Counted from the stretch's first letter, positions 43,622 to 53,356 are shown. The stretch: 64,000 bases of DNA from Pseudofrankia inefficax (GCF_000166135.1 NC_014666.1:5332001-5396000), one strand, 5' to 3'. A program made the numbers and translations. The notes: generated by a model from the sequence alone, not told the origin.

Positions 43622-43649
43622 ACCTGGTATCGGCGTCGCGACCGGGCGT

Positions 43650-44441
43650 TCAGGCGTAGTCGGTCGCGATCCGGTCCAGATAGGCGTCGATGTCTGCGGC
43701 GCGCTCGCGCAGCTCGTCGGCGGCCTCGGGCGCGGTGAGGACGAGGAACTGGCCCGCCTCGACGGCGTCGGCGACCAGCTCGCCGACCGAGGCCGCGTCG
43801 ACGACCGGGAACGCCGGCCCTCGCGGTGGCTTGGGCTCGCCGTAGAACCTGACCTGTTCGATGATGTTCGTCGCGACGCCGGCCGGGCACAGGCAGGTCA
43901 CGCCGATGCCCTGCGGCCGCAGGTAGACAGCCAGTGACTCCGACAGGCCGACGACCGCGTGCTTGGTCGCCGTGTAGGGCAGCCGGTCGTAGCCGTACGG
44001 CAGCAGGCCCGCGGTCGACGCCGTGTTGACGATGTGGCCGGACCCCTGGGCGAGCAGCGTGGGCAGGAACACCAGGTTGCTGCGCACGATGCCGAGCAGG
44101 TTGACGTCGATGACGCGCTGCCAGGCCTCCAGCGGGATGTCCTCCACGGCACCTACGGCGAGGATGCCGACGGTGTTCATCACCAGGTCGATCCGCCCGA
44201 ACCGGTCGAGGGCGAGTGCGCGGGCGGCCTCCAGCTCGGCGACCTCGGTGACGTCGCAGCGGAGCGCCACGGCCTGATCGCCGATCTCGGCGGCCACCGC
44301 GGCGGCGCGGTCAGCGTCGATGTCGCTGGCCACGACCCGGGCGCCGCGCCGGGCGTAGGAAAGCGCCGCGGCCCGCCCGATACCGCTGCCAGCGCCGGTG
44401 ACGACCGCGACCGAACCGTCGAGTTTCACGGGCTCCCTCAC
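43650..44441 (-). CDS. Short-chain dehydrogenase/reductase (SDR)
   Basis: About 263 residues. The cofactor loop VVTGAGSGIGRAAAL is followed by VVASDIDADRA, whose Asp favours NAD. The catalytic serine is in NTASTAG and the pair in YTATK. The C-terminus ends without the usual VDGG motif and instead has AADIDAYLDRIATDYA, like some short alcohol dehydrogenases acting on bulky substrates. Starts at GTG 44441 or GTG 44429 (259 residues). A promoter with TTGACT (44488-44483) and TTGCAT (44465-44460) lies upstream and overlaps two copies of the box shared with the TetR/CMD gap, so regulation by that TetR is likely. Confidence 0.88.
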   Translation of the reverse strand: MREPVKLDGSVAVVTGAGSGIGRAAALSYARRGARVVASDIDADRAAAVAAEIGDQAVALRCDVTEVAELEAARALALDRFGRIDLVMNTVGILAVGAVEDIPLEAWQRVIDVNLLGIVRSNLVFLPTLLAQGSGHIVNTASTAGLLPYGYDRLPYTATKHAVVGLSESLAVYLRPQGIGVTCLCPAGVATNIIEQVRFYGEPKPPRGPAFPVVDAASVGELVADAVEAGQFLVLTAPEAADELRERAADIDAYLDRIATDYA

Positions 44442-44481
44442 TTCGTTGACAGGGCCGCCATGCAACCACCTCGACCCGCGA

Positions 44482-44516
44482 CAGTCAACCGCCTTAGGGT
44501 CCAGTCATACGCCTTA
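44482..44516. promoter_or_regulatory. Shared regulatory boxes, sites 2 and 3 (SDR promoter)
   Basis: CAGTCAACCGCCTTA (44482-44496) and CAGTCATACGCCTTA (44502-44516) differ at two positions and are spaced exactly 20 bases apart, about two helical turns. The first includes the -35 element TTGACT on the minus strand. Both resemble the box at 41018-41032. A partial copy (CAGTCATAC) occurs at 44812. Confidence 0.6.
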
Positions 44517-44655
44517 ACCGTGGCCGACGTCGGCCGCGTGGGGAGGCGCTGAAAAGAACCCGCCTCGGTGCCCGGACGCGGAGGAAAGGTGTCGGTGAGC
44601 CGCTCGCCCGAACCGAGGCCCAGAGCGGGCCGGCCGGCGGCCGGAATCACGGCCT

Positions 44656-44730
44656 TGATCGCGGTTTTGGCCCTGGGATGGTCGTCGCGCGGGCATTTCC
44701 GCGACCACCCCAGGGCCCAAACGGCAATCA
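44656..44730. repeat. Dispersed hairpin repeat, copy C
   Basis: The outer ends TGATCGC and GGCAATCA pair imperfectly. Inner arms GGCCCTGGG/CCCAGGGCC and TGGTCG/CGACCA pair well. The block order matches copies A and B, although the loop sequence differs. Otherwise the gap 44466-44880 shows no gene. Confidence 0.55.
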
Positions 44731-44880
44731 TGACCGGTGCGGCGACCCGCGATCCAGGGACTGGACGCCGCGCGACGACTTCTCGATCACTGGAAGGCCC
44801 GGATCAGGCTCCAGTCATACCTCGCGACCGACCACTGACGAGATCCACCACCATCGGTCCGGATCCAGGTCCGGCTGCTG

Positions 44881-45273
44881 TCAGGCGCGCTTGCGGAAAG
44901 AGCGCTTGGGCCCGCGGACCTCGACCGAGCCCAGCACCACGCGGCCCTTGATCGTGAGGGTGTGAACAACGTCGGAGGCCGTCGCGAGGGCGGCGTCCGG
45001 ACCGGGCTTGCGGTGGTCCTGGTAGCTGCCGAGGGTGGTGGCCAGCTCCGCGGTGACGAGCATGTCCTCCGGCACGCGGATCTCCACCGACCCTCCGACC
45101 ATGTCGATGTCGAGGAGGGTGTTCGCGCCGGCCAGGACGGCCTCGGTGAGGTCCAGCTCGGCGGAGCCCATCCGCTGGCGCAGGACGACATGCTCCGGCA
45201 CCGGCCAGGCCCCGTTGCGCTTGATCGAACCGAGCGTGTGGCTCAGGTTGAGGGCCTCGGACACTCGGCTCAC
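44881..45273 (-). CDS. Small LiaF-like / cell-wall-stress-response-type protein
   Basis: About 130 residues. The middle AELDLTEAVLAGANTLLDIDMVGGSVEIRVPEDMLV resembles the C-terminal beta-repeat of LiaF-like and DUF1707-associated proteins, where alternating strands build a small beta-helix. No membrane helix or N-terminal DUF1707 segment is present, so it is a soluble, shortened form. The end is very basic (RGPKRSFRKRA). I used the GTG at 45273, preceded by GGAAGGGG. Function unknown; a regulatory partner of a stress kinase is possible. Confidence 0.6.
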   Translation of the reverse strand: MSRVSEALNLSHTLGSIKRNGAWPVPEHVVLRQRMGSAELDLTEAVLAGANTLLDIDMVGGSVEIRVPEDMLVTAELATTLGSYQDHRKPGPDAALATASDVVHTLTIKGRVVLGSVEVRGPKRSFRKRA

Positions 45274-45391
45274 TACCCCTTCCGGCTGTACTGGGCGATC
45301 TCCACGGCGACGAGTCAAGATACCCCCGACACCAGCCCACGTTGAGACCACGCCCTACCGGCCTCGACCGGCTCGAACGACGTCTACCTGG

Positions 45392-46114
45392 CTACAGGTC
45401 ACGCAGCGCGTTCAGGGTCGTCTCGGCGAGTTCGGGGCGGCAGATGAGCAGGTCGGGCAGGTAGGGGTTGGGTTGGTTGTAGCGCAGGGGTGAGCCGTCG
45501 AGCCGGGAGACGTGCAGTCCGGCGGCCGCCGCGACGGCGACGGGTGCGCAGGAGTCCCATTCGTACTGGCCGCCAGAATGGGCGTAGATGTCGACCTGTC
45601 CGCGGACGACGGCCATCGCCTTGGCGCCGGCTGAGCCCATGGGCACCAGGGTGGCGTTCAGCTGGGTGACGAGATGGTCGACGCAGGCCGGCGGGCGTGT
45701 GCGCGACACGGCGAGGCGGACCGGGCCGGTCGACGGCGGGGCGAGGGCCGGTGGTCGGCCGGTGTGCAGGACGAGGCCGGCCGCGGGTAGCGCGACGGCG
45801 CCGGCGGTGGGCTCCGCGTTGACCGCGAGCGCCACATGGACGGCCCAGTCCTCGCGTGGCGGCTCGCCGTACTCGCGGGTGCCGTCGAGAGGATCGATGA
45901 TCCACACCCTGTCCCGGTCGACGCGGGCGGGATCGTCGGCGCTCTCCTCCGACAGGATCGCGTCGTCGGGCCGCGCGCGGGACAGCCGCTCAAGGAGCAG
46001 CTCGTTCGACCCGCGGTCGCCGGCGGCGCCGCCTTCTGCCCGGATGGCAAGCAGGAGCTCGCCCGCCTCGGCGGCCAGCGTCGCCGCGAGGATGTGGTCG
46101 TCCATGCCCGTCAC
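45392..46114 (-). CDS. cysQ: 3'(2'),5'-bisphosphate nucleotidase CysQ (inositol monophosphatase family)
   Basis: A 240-residue Mg-dependent phosphatase. The metal-binding signatures are [22 protein letters not shown] and, near the end, [20 protein letters not shown]. In this position it should hydrolyse PAP (adenosine 3',5'-bisphosphate), the by-product of PAPS-dependent sulfotransfer, to AMP. The GTG at 46114 overlaps the cysNC stop (GTGA); the ATG at 46105 is the alternative. As the last gene of the sulfation operon it would clear the inhibitor made by the upstream sulfotransferase. Confidence 0.88.
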   Translation of the reverse strand: MTGMDDHILAATLAAEAGELLLAIRAEGGAAGDRGSNELLLERLSRARPDDAILSEESADDPARVDRDRVWIIDPLDGTREYGEPPREDWAVHVALAVNAEPTAGAVALPAAGLVLHTGRPPALAPPSTGPVRLAVSRTRPPACVDHLVTQLNATLVPMGSAGAKAMAVVRGQVDIYAHSGGQYEWDSCAPVAVAAAAGLHVSRLDGSPLRYNQPNPYLPDLLICRPELAETTLNALRDL

Positions 46115-48039
46115 GCTCCGTCCTGCCAGGTGAGGATCCCGGCGTCACGCAGGTAGGTGACGACCTGTTCGGCGCCTTGTTCGGCGGGGATGGTGCCGGA
46201 GGCGTCGAGGTGGATTTCGGGGTTGTGGGGGGCTTCGTAGGGGGAGTCGATGCCGGTGAAGTTGGCTAGTTCGCCGCGGCGGGCTTTGGCGTAGAGGCCT
46301 TTGCGGTCGCGGGCTTCGGCGACGTGTAGGGGGGTGTCGACGTGGACTTCGATGAATTCGCCGTTGTCGAGGAGGTCGCGGGCGAGTTGGCGTTCGGCGC
46401 GGAAGGGGGAGATGAAGCTGGTGAGGACGATGAGGCCGGCGTCGGCCATCAGTTTGGCGACTTCGGCGATGCGGCGGATGTTCTCGACGCGGTCGGCTTC
46501 GGTGAAGCCCAAATCTTTGTTGAGGCCGTGGCGGACGTTGTCGCCGTCGAGGAGGTAGGTGTGGAAGCCCTCGTCGTGCAGCTTCTTCTCGACCAAATTG
46601 GCGATGGTGGATTTCCCGGCGCCGGACAGTCCGGTGAACCAGATGACCGCGGGGCGTTGGCCCTTGGTGGCGGCGCGGGCGGTTTTGTTGACTTCGACGG
46701 CCTGCCAGTGGATGTTGTGCGACCGGCGGAGCGCGAAGTGTAGGAGGCCGGCGGCGACGGTGGCGTGGGTGTATTTGTCGATGAGGATGAAGCCGCCGGT
46801 GTCGCGGTTGACGGTGTAGGGGTCGAACGGGACGGGCCGGTCGAGGGTGAGGTTCGCGACGCCGATCTCGTTGAGTTCCAGGGTCTTCGCCGCGGTCTGT
46901 TCCAGCGTGTTGACGTTGACCTTGTATTTGGGTGGGGCGAGGGTCGCGTTGACGGTGCGGGTGCCGAGTTTGAGCAGGTAGGGCCGGCCCGGGAGCATCG
47001 GCTCGCCGCCCATCCAGACCAAATGGCATGCGAACTGGTCGGCGACCTCGGCCGGGGCGTCGGCGGCGGCGAGGATGTCGCCGCGGGAGACGTCGATCTC
47101 GTCGGCCAGCGTGAGGGTGACCGACTGGCCGGCGTAGGCGGCTTCCAGGTCGCCGTCCGCGGTGACGATCCGGGTGACGACGGACTCCTGGCCCGACGGC
47201 AGCGCTCGGATCTTCTGCCCGGGGCGGATCATCCCGCCGGCGACCTGGCCGCAGAAGCCGCGGAAGTCCAGGTTCGGCCGGTTGACCCACTGGACCGGTA
47301 GCCGGAACGGCCCGTCGCCCGCGGTGTCGGCGATCTGGACGGATTCCAGGTAGCCGACCAACGTGGGTCCGGTGTACCACGGCGTACTCGTGGACAGTTC
47401 GGTGATGTTGTCGCCGCGCAGCGCCGACAGCGGGATGGCGCGGATGGCGTCACCTTCGAGGCCGATCTGGGCGGCGAACGTCCGGTAGTCGGCCTCGATC
47501 TCGTCGAAGGTCTGCTGGGAGTAGTCGACGAGGTCGAGCTTGTTGATCGCGAGCACGACGTGGCGGATCCCGAGCAGCGAGACGAGGTAGCTGTGGCGCC
47601 GGGTCTGGGTCAGGACGCCCTTGCGGGCGTCGATCAGGATGACGGCGAGATCGGCGGTGGAGGCGCCGGTGACCATGTTGCGGGTGTACTGCTCATGGCC
47701 GGGGGTGTCGGCGACGATGAACTTGCGTTTCTCGGTGGAGAAGAACCGGTAGGCCACATCGATCGTGATGCCCTGCTCCCGCTCGGCCGCGAGGCCGTCG
47801 ACGAGCAGCGCGAAGTCGAGTTCGCCGCCCTGGGTGCCGACCTTCTTCGAGTCCGACTCCAACGCGGCCAACTGGTCGGAGAACACCAGCTTCGCGTCGT
47901 ACAACAACCGGCCGATCAGCGTCGACTTGCCGTCATCCACGCTGCCGCAGGTGATGAACCGCAGCATCGACTTGTCCTCATGCCGGCGCAGATACGCCTC
48001 GACGTCCGTCGCGAGCAGCTCATCCGTCGCATGCGCCAT
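46111..48039 (-). CDS. cysNC: Bifunctional sulfate adenylyltransferase large subunit / APS kinase
   Basis: A 642-residue fusion. The N-terminal part is the CysN GTPase: GSVDDGKST (residues 32-40), [12 protein letters not shown], the NKLD guanine motif, then beta-barrel domains. It drives ATP sulfurylase with GTP. From about residue 450 comes APS kinase, with P-loop GLSGAGKST near 470 and FISPFRAER and the conserved [11 protein letters not shown] loop. It turns APS into PAPS. The start overlaps the cysD stop by one base (TGATG). Such fusions are common in actinobacteria and proteobacteria. Confidence 0.95.
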   Translation of the reverse strand: MAHATDELLATDVEAYLRRHEDKSMLRFITCGSVDDGKSTLIGRLLYDAKLVFSDQLAALESDSKKVGTQGGELDFALLVDGLAAEREQGITIDVAYRFFSTEKRKFIVADTPGHEQYTRNMVTGASTADLAVILIDARKGVLTQTRRHSYLVSLLGIRHVVLAINKLDLVDYSQQTFDEIEADYRTFAAQIGLEGDAIRAIPLSALRGDNITELSTSTPWYTGPTLVGYLESVQIADTAGDGPFRLPVQWVNRPNLDFRGFCGQVAGGMIRPGQKIRALPSGQESVVTRIVTADGDLEAAYAGQSVTLTLADEIDVSRGDILAAADAPAEVADQFACHLVWMGGEPMLPGRPYLLKLGTRTVNATLAPPKYKVNVNTLEQTAAKTLELNEIGVANLTLDRPVPFDPYTVNRDTGGFILIDKYTHATVAAGLLHFALRRSHNIHWQAVEVNKTARAATKGQRPAVIWFTGLSGAGKSTIANLVEKKLHDEGFHTYLLDGDNVRHGLNKDLGFTEADRVENIRRIAEVAKLMADAGLIVLTSFISPFRAERQLARDLLDNGEFIEVHVDTPLHVAEARDRKGLYAKARRGELANFTGIDSPYEAPHNPEIHLDASGTIPAEQGAEQVVTYLRDAGILTWQDGA

Positions 48040-48977
48040 CAGAAGTATCCCTCGTGCTTCTTCTTCTCCATCGACCCCGACGAGTCGTGGTCGATGACCC
48101 GGCCCTGGCGCTCCGACGACGTCGTCAACAACATCTCCTGGACGATCTCCAGCAGGGTCGACGCCTCGGACTCGACCGCCCCGGTCAACGGGTAGCAGCC
48201 GAGCGTCCTAAACCGGATCGAGCGCTGCTCGGGGATCTCCCCCGCCGCCAGCGGCATCCGCTCGTCATCGACCATGATCAGCGTGCCGTCGCGTTCCACG
48301 ACCGGCCGCGGCGCCGCGAAGTACAACGGGACGATCGGGATGTTCTCCCGGTGGATGTAGAGCCAGATATCCAGCTCGGTCCAGTTCGACAACGGGAACA
48401 CCCGAATCGACTGCCCCGGCGCCTTACGCGCGTTGTACAACCGCCACAGCTCCGGACGCTGGTCCTTCGGATCCCACCGATGCGCCGCCGACCGGATCGA
48501 GAACACCCGCTCCTTCGCCCGCGACTTCTCCTCATCCCGACGCGCCCCACCGAACGCCACATCAAACCCGTACTTGTCCAACGCCTGCTTCAGGCCCTCG
48601 GTCTTCCAGATGTCGGTGTGCATCGCCGACCCGTGATCGAACGGATTGATCCCCCGCTGCACCGCATCCGGATTCTGATGCACCAACAGATCCAGGCCCA
48701 GGTTCGCGACATGCTGGTCCCGGAAGGCGTACATCGCCTGGAACTTCCACGTCGTGTCCACATGCAGCAACGGGAACGGCGGCTTCGACGGAAAGAACGC
48801 CTTCATCGCGAGATGCAGCATCACCGCGCTGTCCTTACCGACCGAATACAACATCACCGGCCGCTCAGACTCGGCGACAGCCTCCCGAAAGATCTGAATG
48901 CTCTCCGCCTCCAGACGCCGCAAATGCGACAGATGAGGCGTGCCCGGGACGACGGGACTCGACGTGGCAGTGGACAT
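48039..48977 (-). CDS. cysD: Sulfate adenylyltransferase subunit 2
   Basis: A 312-residue PP-loop ATP pyrophosphatase. The motif [14 protein letters not shown] (residues 44-57) binds [22 protein letters not shown] and the C-terminal [13 protein letters not shown] are diagnostic for CysD. It makes APS from sulfate and ATP with CysN. AGGAGAGG precedes the ATG at 48977. Only 41 bases separate it from the alcohol dehydrogenase gene upstream, so it is probably read from the promoter at 54.2 kb as well as any local one. Confidence 0.96.
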   Translation of the reverse strand: MSTATSSPVVPGTPHLSHLRRLEAESIQIFREAVAESERPVMLYSVGKDSAVMLHLAMKAFFPSKPPFPLLHVDTTWKFQAMYAFRDQHVANLGLDLLVHQNPDAVQRGINPFDHGSAMHTDIWKTEGLKQALDKYGFDVAFGGARRDEEKSRAKERVFSIRSAAHRWDPKDQRPELWRLYNARKAPGQSIRVFPLSNWTELDIWLYIHRENIPIVPLYFAAPRPVVERDGTLIMVDDERMPLAAGEIPEQRSIRFRTLGCYPLTGAVESEASTLLEIVQEMLLTTSSERQGRVIDHDSSGSMEKKKHEGYF

Positions 48978-49018
48978 CAGCCGTTCCTCTCCTGTCCTCG
49001 TCTGTGATGGCCGGCTGG

Positions 49019-50053
49019 TCAGCTCAGCCGCAACGCGACCCGCACGGAGTCGCGGCCGGGGGTGGACCGGGTCAGGAGCGCGAAGGCCTCCTCGAACCGC
49101 TCCAGCGGGAACGAGTCCCCGAGCAGCTCGGCGGTCGGGACCTTGCCCTCGTTGATGAGCGCGACGGCACCGGCGGCGTCCAGGCCGGCGCCGGGATGCA
49201 GCGTGATGCGCCGGGTCGGGATCCAGTCGCTGTGGAAGCCCTCCAGCGGGCGGTCCTTCATGCCGGCGATGACGACGTGGCCGCCCTTGTGGACGAGGTC
49301 CATGGCCAGGTTGACCGTCACCGGGTTGCCCGCGGCGGCGTCGATGACGACGCCGGCCATCGCTCCACCGGTGATCTCCCGGACCCGTTCGACCGGATCC
49401 TCCGCGTCGACGTCGATGACGTGGTCGGCACCGATGCGCAGCGCGCAGTCGAGCCGGAACCGGTCCTTGGCGGTTCCGGTGACGATGACGGTGGAGGCGC
49501 CGGCGGCCTTCGCCGCGACGATCGTGGCCATGCCCATGTGCCCGGGGCCTTCGATGACCACGACGTCGCCGTCGGCGACCGGCTTGACCCAGGTGACGGC
49601 GCAGCTCAGCGGCTCGAAGACGGTGAGCTGGTCGGCGGGGAGGTCGTCGCGCAGCTTGTAGACCATCGAGCCCGGCACCAGCTCCAGGTGTTCGGCGAAG
49701 CCGCCATAGAGGCCGGAGCCCTCGTCTACGGAGAAGTCGTGGCCGTAGATGCGATGCCCGGCCGGAGTGAAGGCGATGTCCCAGACCGCGACCCGGTCAC
49801 CCTCGGCGACGCCCCACTTGTCCGCAGCCTCGGGGGTGATCCTCTCGATGCGGCCGACGATCTCGTGGCCGGGAATCGAGGGGAACGCGCCGCCCCACGA
49901 GGTGTGCACGTGGCCGCGGAAGTGGTCGATGTCGCTGTGGCACAACCCGGTGGCCTCGACGCGCAGGACCGCGCCCCCAGGTTGGGGGTCTGGCACGGGC
50001 AGGTCGCGCAGCTCCCAGGTCTCGTCGCCGTTGAACACGATCGCGCGGCTCAT
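49019..50053 (-). CDS. Zinc-type alcohol dehydrogenase (MDR), no structural zinc
   Basis: A 344-residue MDR enzyme. Catalytic zinc ligands are in GLCHSDI and IPGHEIVGR. The structural-zinc four-cysteine loop is replaced by [15 protein letters not shown], so this second metal site is missing. The cofactor loop is [20 protein letters not shown]. It overlaps the TIM-barrel gene by four bases (ATGA). In the operon it probably oxidises or reduces the same alcohol that the sulfotransferase modifies. Confidence 0.87.
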   Translation of the reverse strand: MSRAIVFNGDETWELRDLPVPDPQPGGAVLRVEATGLCHSDIDHFRGHVHTSWGGAFPSIPGHEIVGRIERITPEAADKWGVAEGDRVAVWDIAFTPAGHRIYGHDFSVDEGSGLYGGFAEHLELVPGSMVYKLRDDLPADQLTVFEPLSCAVTWVKPVADGDVVVIEGPGHMGMATIVAAKAAGASTVIVTGTAKDRFRLDCALRIGADHVIDVDAEDPVERVREITGGAMAGVVIDAAAGNPVTVNLAMDLVHKGGHVVIAGMKDRPLEGFHSDWIPTRRITLHPGAGLDAAGAVALINEGKVPTAELLGDSFPLERFEEAFALLTRSTPGRDSVRVALRLS

Positions 50054-50856
50054 GGCAGTTCCTTTTCCAGGAGGGCGTTCGCCCGGTCGACGGCGCGGCG
50101 GGTGGCGGGTTCGAGGCCCTCGGCCTCGACCGCCGGGCCGACGAGTTCGAGTTCGAAGGGGCCGGTGTAGCCGGTGTCGAGGACGGCGCGCAGGAAGGTG
50201 TCGACGGGCATGTCGCCGTCGCCCGGGACGACGCGGGTTCCGGCGGGGAGTGTTCCTCGCTCGTGGGCGAGGACATCGCACAGCTGCGCGACGGCGAGGC
50301 GGTCGCCGACGTGGCGCACGGCGGCGGCGAGGTCGGGTTCGCGCCAGCAGTTCCCGAGGTCGACGATGAGGTCGAGGCCGGTCCGGTCGGCGACCTCGAC
50401 GGCGTCGCGCAGCGTGTGGACGAACGACCGGTCGGTGCGCTGGGTGGGCTCGATCGCCACCCGGACACCACGCGTCGCCGCGTGGGCCAGGCAGGGAGCG
50501 ACCGCGTCCGCCAGGGCCTGGGTGAGCTCGTCGAACGAACGGCCTGGCGCGGTGCCGGGGGTGAGATAGACGCAGCCGCCGACGACCGCCGCGAGGTCGA
50601 TGGACTGGCGGATCTCGTCGCGGGTCGCGTCCCACGTCGCGGGGGCGGCCAGCTCGAACTGGTTCGTGATCACAGTGGTGAGCCGCAGCGACCGGGCCGT
50701 CAGCGCGCTGACGGCCTGCTCGCGCCCGTAGGCCGCGAGCTTGTTGTCGAGCACGCCGACGTGGCTCAGGTCGAGGGAGTCCCACAGGACGAGCTCGTCG
50801 GCGAACGGCCAGGGGTAGGTGCACATCTCGCTGACGGACAGCCGGGGGTGTGCCAT
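50050..50856 (-). CDS. Sugar phosphate isomerase/epimerase-like TIM-barrel protein
   Basis: A 268-residue xylose-isomerase-like TIM barrel (AP-endonuclease-2 superfamily). Metal-type residues appear in VRVAIEPTQ, LIVDLGNCW and the His/Asp region VPGDGDMPVDTFLRAVLDTGYTGPFELEL. The last is typical of IolE/hydroxypyruvate isomerase-like proteins. Its start overlaps the MBL stop (TGATG) and its stop overlaps the ADH start. Substrate unknown; an isomerase, epimerase or dehydratase acting on a polyol or keto compound fits the operon. Confidence 0.8.
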   Translation of the reverse strand: MAHPRLSVSEMCTYPWPFADELVLWDSLDLSHVGVLDNKLAAYGREQAVSALTARSLRLTTVITNQFELAAPATWDATRDEIRQSIDLAAVVGGCVYLTPGTAPGRSFDELTQALADAVAPCLAHAATRGVRVAIEPTQRTDRSFVHTLRDAVEVADRTGLDLIVDLGNCWREPDLAAAVRHVGDRLAVAQLCDVLAHERGTLPAGTRVVPGDGDMPVDTFLRAVLDTGYTGPFELELVGPAVEAEGLEPATRRAVDRANALLEKELP

Positions 50857-52088
50857 CACAGCTTCTCCTGGGTGTCGCGGATCTCGGCTTCGAGCCAGCG
50901 GACCTCGCTGAAGTTCTCCCGGCCGCCACGGGCCAGCAGGAGTTCGTGGGCGTCGAGCTTCACGCGCAGGGCGTTCGGGTCGTCGGGCGCCTGGGACAGG
51001 ACGATCTCGGCGAAGTGCAGTGCTTCCAGTGGTCGTCCGGCCGCGAGGTGTGCTTCGGCGCGGGCGAGCAGCGGGGCGGTTCCCCCGGCGAGGTCGATGA
51101 GCTCGTCCCAGATCGCCGAGGGCGGCACGTGGTAGAGCTCGGTGGTCGACTCGTAGCGGAACCAGCCGGTGTGCTCCTCCCAGATCGCCCGCACGATCCA
51201 GGGAACCTTGCCGTGGCCCTGGGGGATGTTCAGCTCGGGCGGCAGGGTGACCTGGCCCATCAGGGTCCACAGGTCGACGCCGGCGTTCATGCCCTCGATC
51301 GTCTGGTCGCGCAGCGACGCGGTCGCGTCCCGCAGCTGGGTGAGCCGCCGGCGGATCTCCTCGGCGCCGCGGATCGGCTCGCCGTGCCCGGTGATCAGCA
51401 CCTCGGGGGCGAGCGCGAGGACCCGGTCGACGGTGTGGAGGTAGGAGATGGCGCTGCGGATCTTGTCGCCCCGGACCGTGTACAGGTTCGGGACGTGGCC
51501 GAACAGCGGCCCGAACAGGTTGCCGGTGAACAGGATGCGCTCGTCGGGGAGCCAGACGACCAGCGAGTCGGTCGTCTCCCCGCCCGGCGTCGAGTACAGC
51601 TCGAAGCGGCGGCCACCGAGGGTGAAGGCGTGGCTGTCGAGGAACGTCGTCGTGACGACGGGCTCGGGTGGCTGGTAGGAGCGGTCGACGTTCGTGATGT
51701 CCCTGCTCCACAGCTTCCCGGTGCGCCGGGCGTAGAACGGCTGCAGGTTGTGGAAGTACTCGCGGACGTCGGCGTGGTTCGCGTGCGCGATGGTCTCGAT
51801 GCCCGGGGCGGTCAGCTGGGACCAGCCGCCGACGTGGTCCGGATGGCCCTGCGTGAAGACGATGGCGCGGACCGGATGGTCGCTGACCTCGGCGAACCGG
51901 CTCCTGATCTGGTCGGCCTCGAAGTACATCCCGGTGTTGATCAGCAGGTCGCCGTCCGGGGTGGTGACGAGGTAGCTGTTGGAGATGCCCCTCGACGCGT
52001 AGATGCCGTCTCCGAGCGGTACGGCCGGTTGCTCGCCTTCACCCTCCTTGACGATCAGGGCGTTGAGTGGCTGCTGCTGTGCACTCAC
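50856..52088 (-). CDS. MBL-fold hydrolase, alkyl sulfatase (SdsA1/BDS1)-like
   Basis: About 410 residues. The N-terminal metallo-beta-lactamase domain has FTQGHPDHVGGW (residues 78-89), LFTGNLFGPLFGHVPNLYTVRGDK and ITGHGEPI. The C-terminal segment (TGWFRYESTTELY and LARAEAHLAAGRPLEALHFAEIVLSQAPDDPNALRVK) matches the dimerisation domain of linear alkyl sulfatases. Unlike SdsA1, the first metal ligand of HxHxDH is Gln80. It starts at a GTG overlapping the sulfotransferase stop (GTGA). Cleavage of the sulfate ester made by its neighbour, or another hydrolysis, is possible. Confidence 0.8.
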   Translation of the reverse strand: MSAQQQPLNALIVKEGEGEQPAVPLGDGIYASRGISNSYLVTTPDGDLLINTGMYFEADQIRSRFAEVSDHPVRAIVFTQGHPDHVGGWSQLTAPGIETIAHANHADVREYFHNLQPFYARRTGKLWSRDITNVDRSYQPPEPVVTTTFLDSHAFTLGGRRFELYSTPGGETTDSLVVWLPDERILFTGNLFGPLFGHVPNLYTVRGDKIRSAISYLHTVDRVLALAPEVLITGHGEPIRGAEEIRRRLTQLRDATASLRDQTIEGMNAGVDLWTLMGQVTLPPELNIPQGHGKVPWIVRAIWEEHTGWFRYESTTELYHVPPSAIWDELIDLAGGTAPLLARAEAHLAAGRPLEALHFAEIVLSQAPDDPNALRVKLDAHELLLARGGRENFSEVRWLEAEIRDTQEKL

Positions 52089-53356
52089 CGGGCGCGCTCC
52101 TTTGCCACCTCGGGGCTGAGCTGGACGGTGTCGGTGTAGAAGGCGAACCGCTCGCGCAGCTCGCCCGCGTCGAGGCCGAAGTCGCCCGCCAGGTCGTAGA
52201 CGACCCGACCGCGCTTCCCCCGGGGGTGGGCGGCCAGGTAGTGCTCGATGTCCGTGCGGGTCTCGTCGGTGACCGGGAGGCCGGCTCGTTCCAGTACGCC
52301 GGCGGCGGCCTGGACGTCGTTGCCGACGATCTCGTCGAACCGCAGCTCGACGAGCTGCCCGGCGGGGACCAGGTCGCGGTCGCGCAGGTAGCCGCGCAGC
52401 ATCCGTTCGAGCCGGTCCACCCAGTAGGCGACGTGCGCGTCGACGTCGAAGCGCTTCTGGCTCGCCTTCAGCGCGAGGCCGCGCATCGTCAGCAGGGACC
52501 GGATCGTGGCGACCGGGTCACGGTGGATCATCACCACGGTCGCGTCCGGGTAGGTCGCCAGCAGCGGGCCGAGCTGCTCACTGTGCTGGTTGGACTTCAG
52601 CATCCACCGCTGGTCACTGGGGAACTGCCAGGCGACTGCCCGCAGGACGTCCTTCATGTAGCGGTAGTGCGGGGTCTGGTCGTGGCTGAGGTAGTGGTCG
52701 CGGAAGTGCGGGACGTTCGCCATCCACTCCCACTGGTAGCTGGCGAAGTCGGGCACCTGCAGCTCGTTCTCGCCGCAGGCGTGGTCGGGCGAGTGCTCGT
52801 GCATCGCCGCGAAGATCTCGTTGCTGGCGAGCCGCTGCCAGCGGGCGTCCGACCGGGACCAGCGCGGGTCGACCCCGTCCGGCCCCGGCAGCTCGCCGAG
52901 CTTCGGGGCCGGTTGGGCGGCCAGGTAGACCGGGAGGTGGCGCAGCCGGCGATCGGCGGCCAGCAGGTTCTCCAGATGGGTGCTGCCCGAGCGAGGCAGC
53001 GCGATGACGTTGATCGGCCGTTCGATGGGCGCGTCGAGACAGGCGGGGTTGTCCTTCCAGTAGCGCTGGATGAGCAGCCGGTTCGCCGCGGCCGAGACGC
53101 AGTGCTCGACGAAGGCCGCCTTGTGCGTCCGCCAGACGTTGTCGTCGGCCTCGACCTCGGCGAGCAGCAGGCCGAGCCGCTTGGTGAACTCCAGCGAGCC
53201 GAAGTCATCGAGGCCGGTCCGGCGGGTGGCGCCTTCGAGGACCGCGTCGATGCTCATGTCCAACAGCCGGCGCTCGTCGGCCTCCAGCGCGGCCCGCTCC
53301 GCGGGGGTGCGGGTGTCCTCGCGCATTCCCTCGACGCGTAGCACCTTTACGGCCAT
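52085..53356 (-). CDS. PAPS-dependent sulfotransferase
   Basis: A 423-residue sulfotransferase. The 5'-phosphosulfate loop is ALPRSGSTHLENLL (residues 119-132) and the 3'-phosphate motif is VVMIHRDPVATIRSLL (274-289). The N-terminal 110 residues are helical and are seen in actinobacterial sulfotransferase-family members of unknown acceptor. The ATG at 53356 overlaps the SDR 3' end by ten bases. PAPS is supplied by cysD and cysNC in the same operon and PAP removed by cysQ. The acceptor is unknown and may be a hydroxylated lipid, steroid or small alcohol. Confidence 0.9.
   Translation of the reverse strand: MAVKVLRVEGMREDTRTPAERAALEADERRLLDMSIDAVLEGATRRTGLDDFGSLEFTKRLGLLLAEVEADDNVWRTHKAAFVEHCVSAAANRLLIQRYWKDNPACLDAPIERPINVIALPRSGSTHLENLLAADRRLRHLPVYLAAQPAPKLGELPGPDGVDPRWSRSDARWQRLASNEIFAAMHEHSPDHACGENELQVPDFASYQWEWMANVPHFRDHYLSHDQTPHYRYMKDVLRAVAWQFPSDQRWMLKSNQHSEQLGPLLATYPDATVVMIHRDPVATIRSLLTMRGLALKASQKRFDVDAHVAYWVDRLERMLRGYLRDRDLVPAGQLVELRFDEIVGNDVQAAAGVLERAGLPVTDETRTDIEHYLAAHPRGKRGRVVYDLAGDFGLDAGELRERFAFYTDTVQLSPEVAKERAR

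Noticed and set aside
44568-44965. Small open frames over the hairpin repeat copy C
   Set aside because: They span the repeat, are Arg/Pro-rich, overlap one another in several frames and lack ribosome sites.
46111-48977. Assimilatory sulfate reduction as the role of cysD-cysNC
   Set aside because: No PAPS/APS reductase, sulfite reductase or sulfate importer is in the run, whereas a sulfotransferase and CysQ are. The assimilatory role cannot be excluded genome-wide but is not what the context shows.
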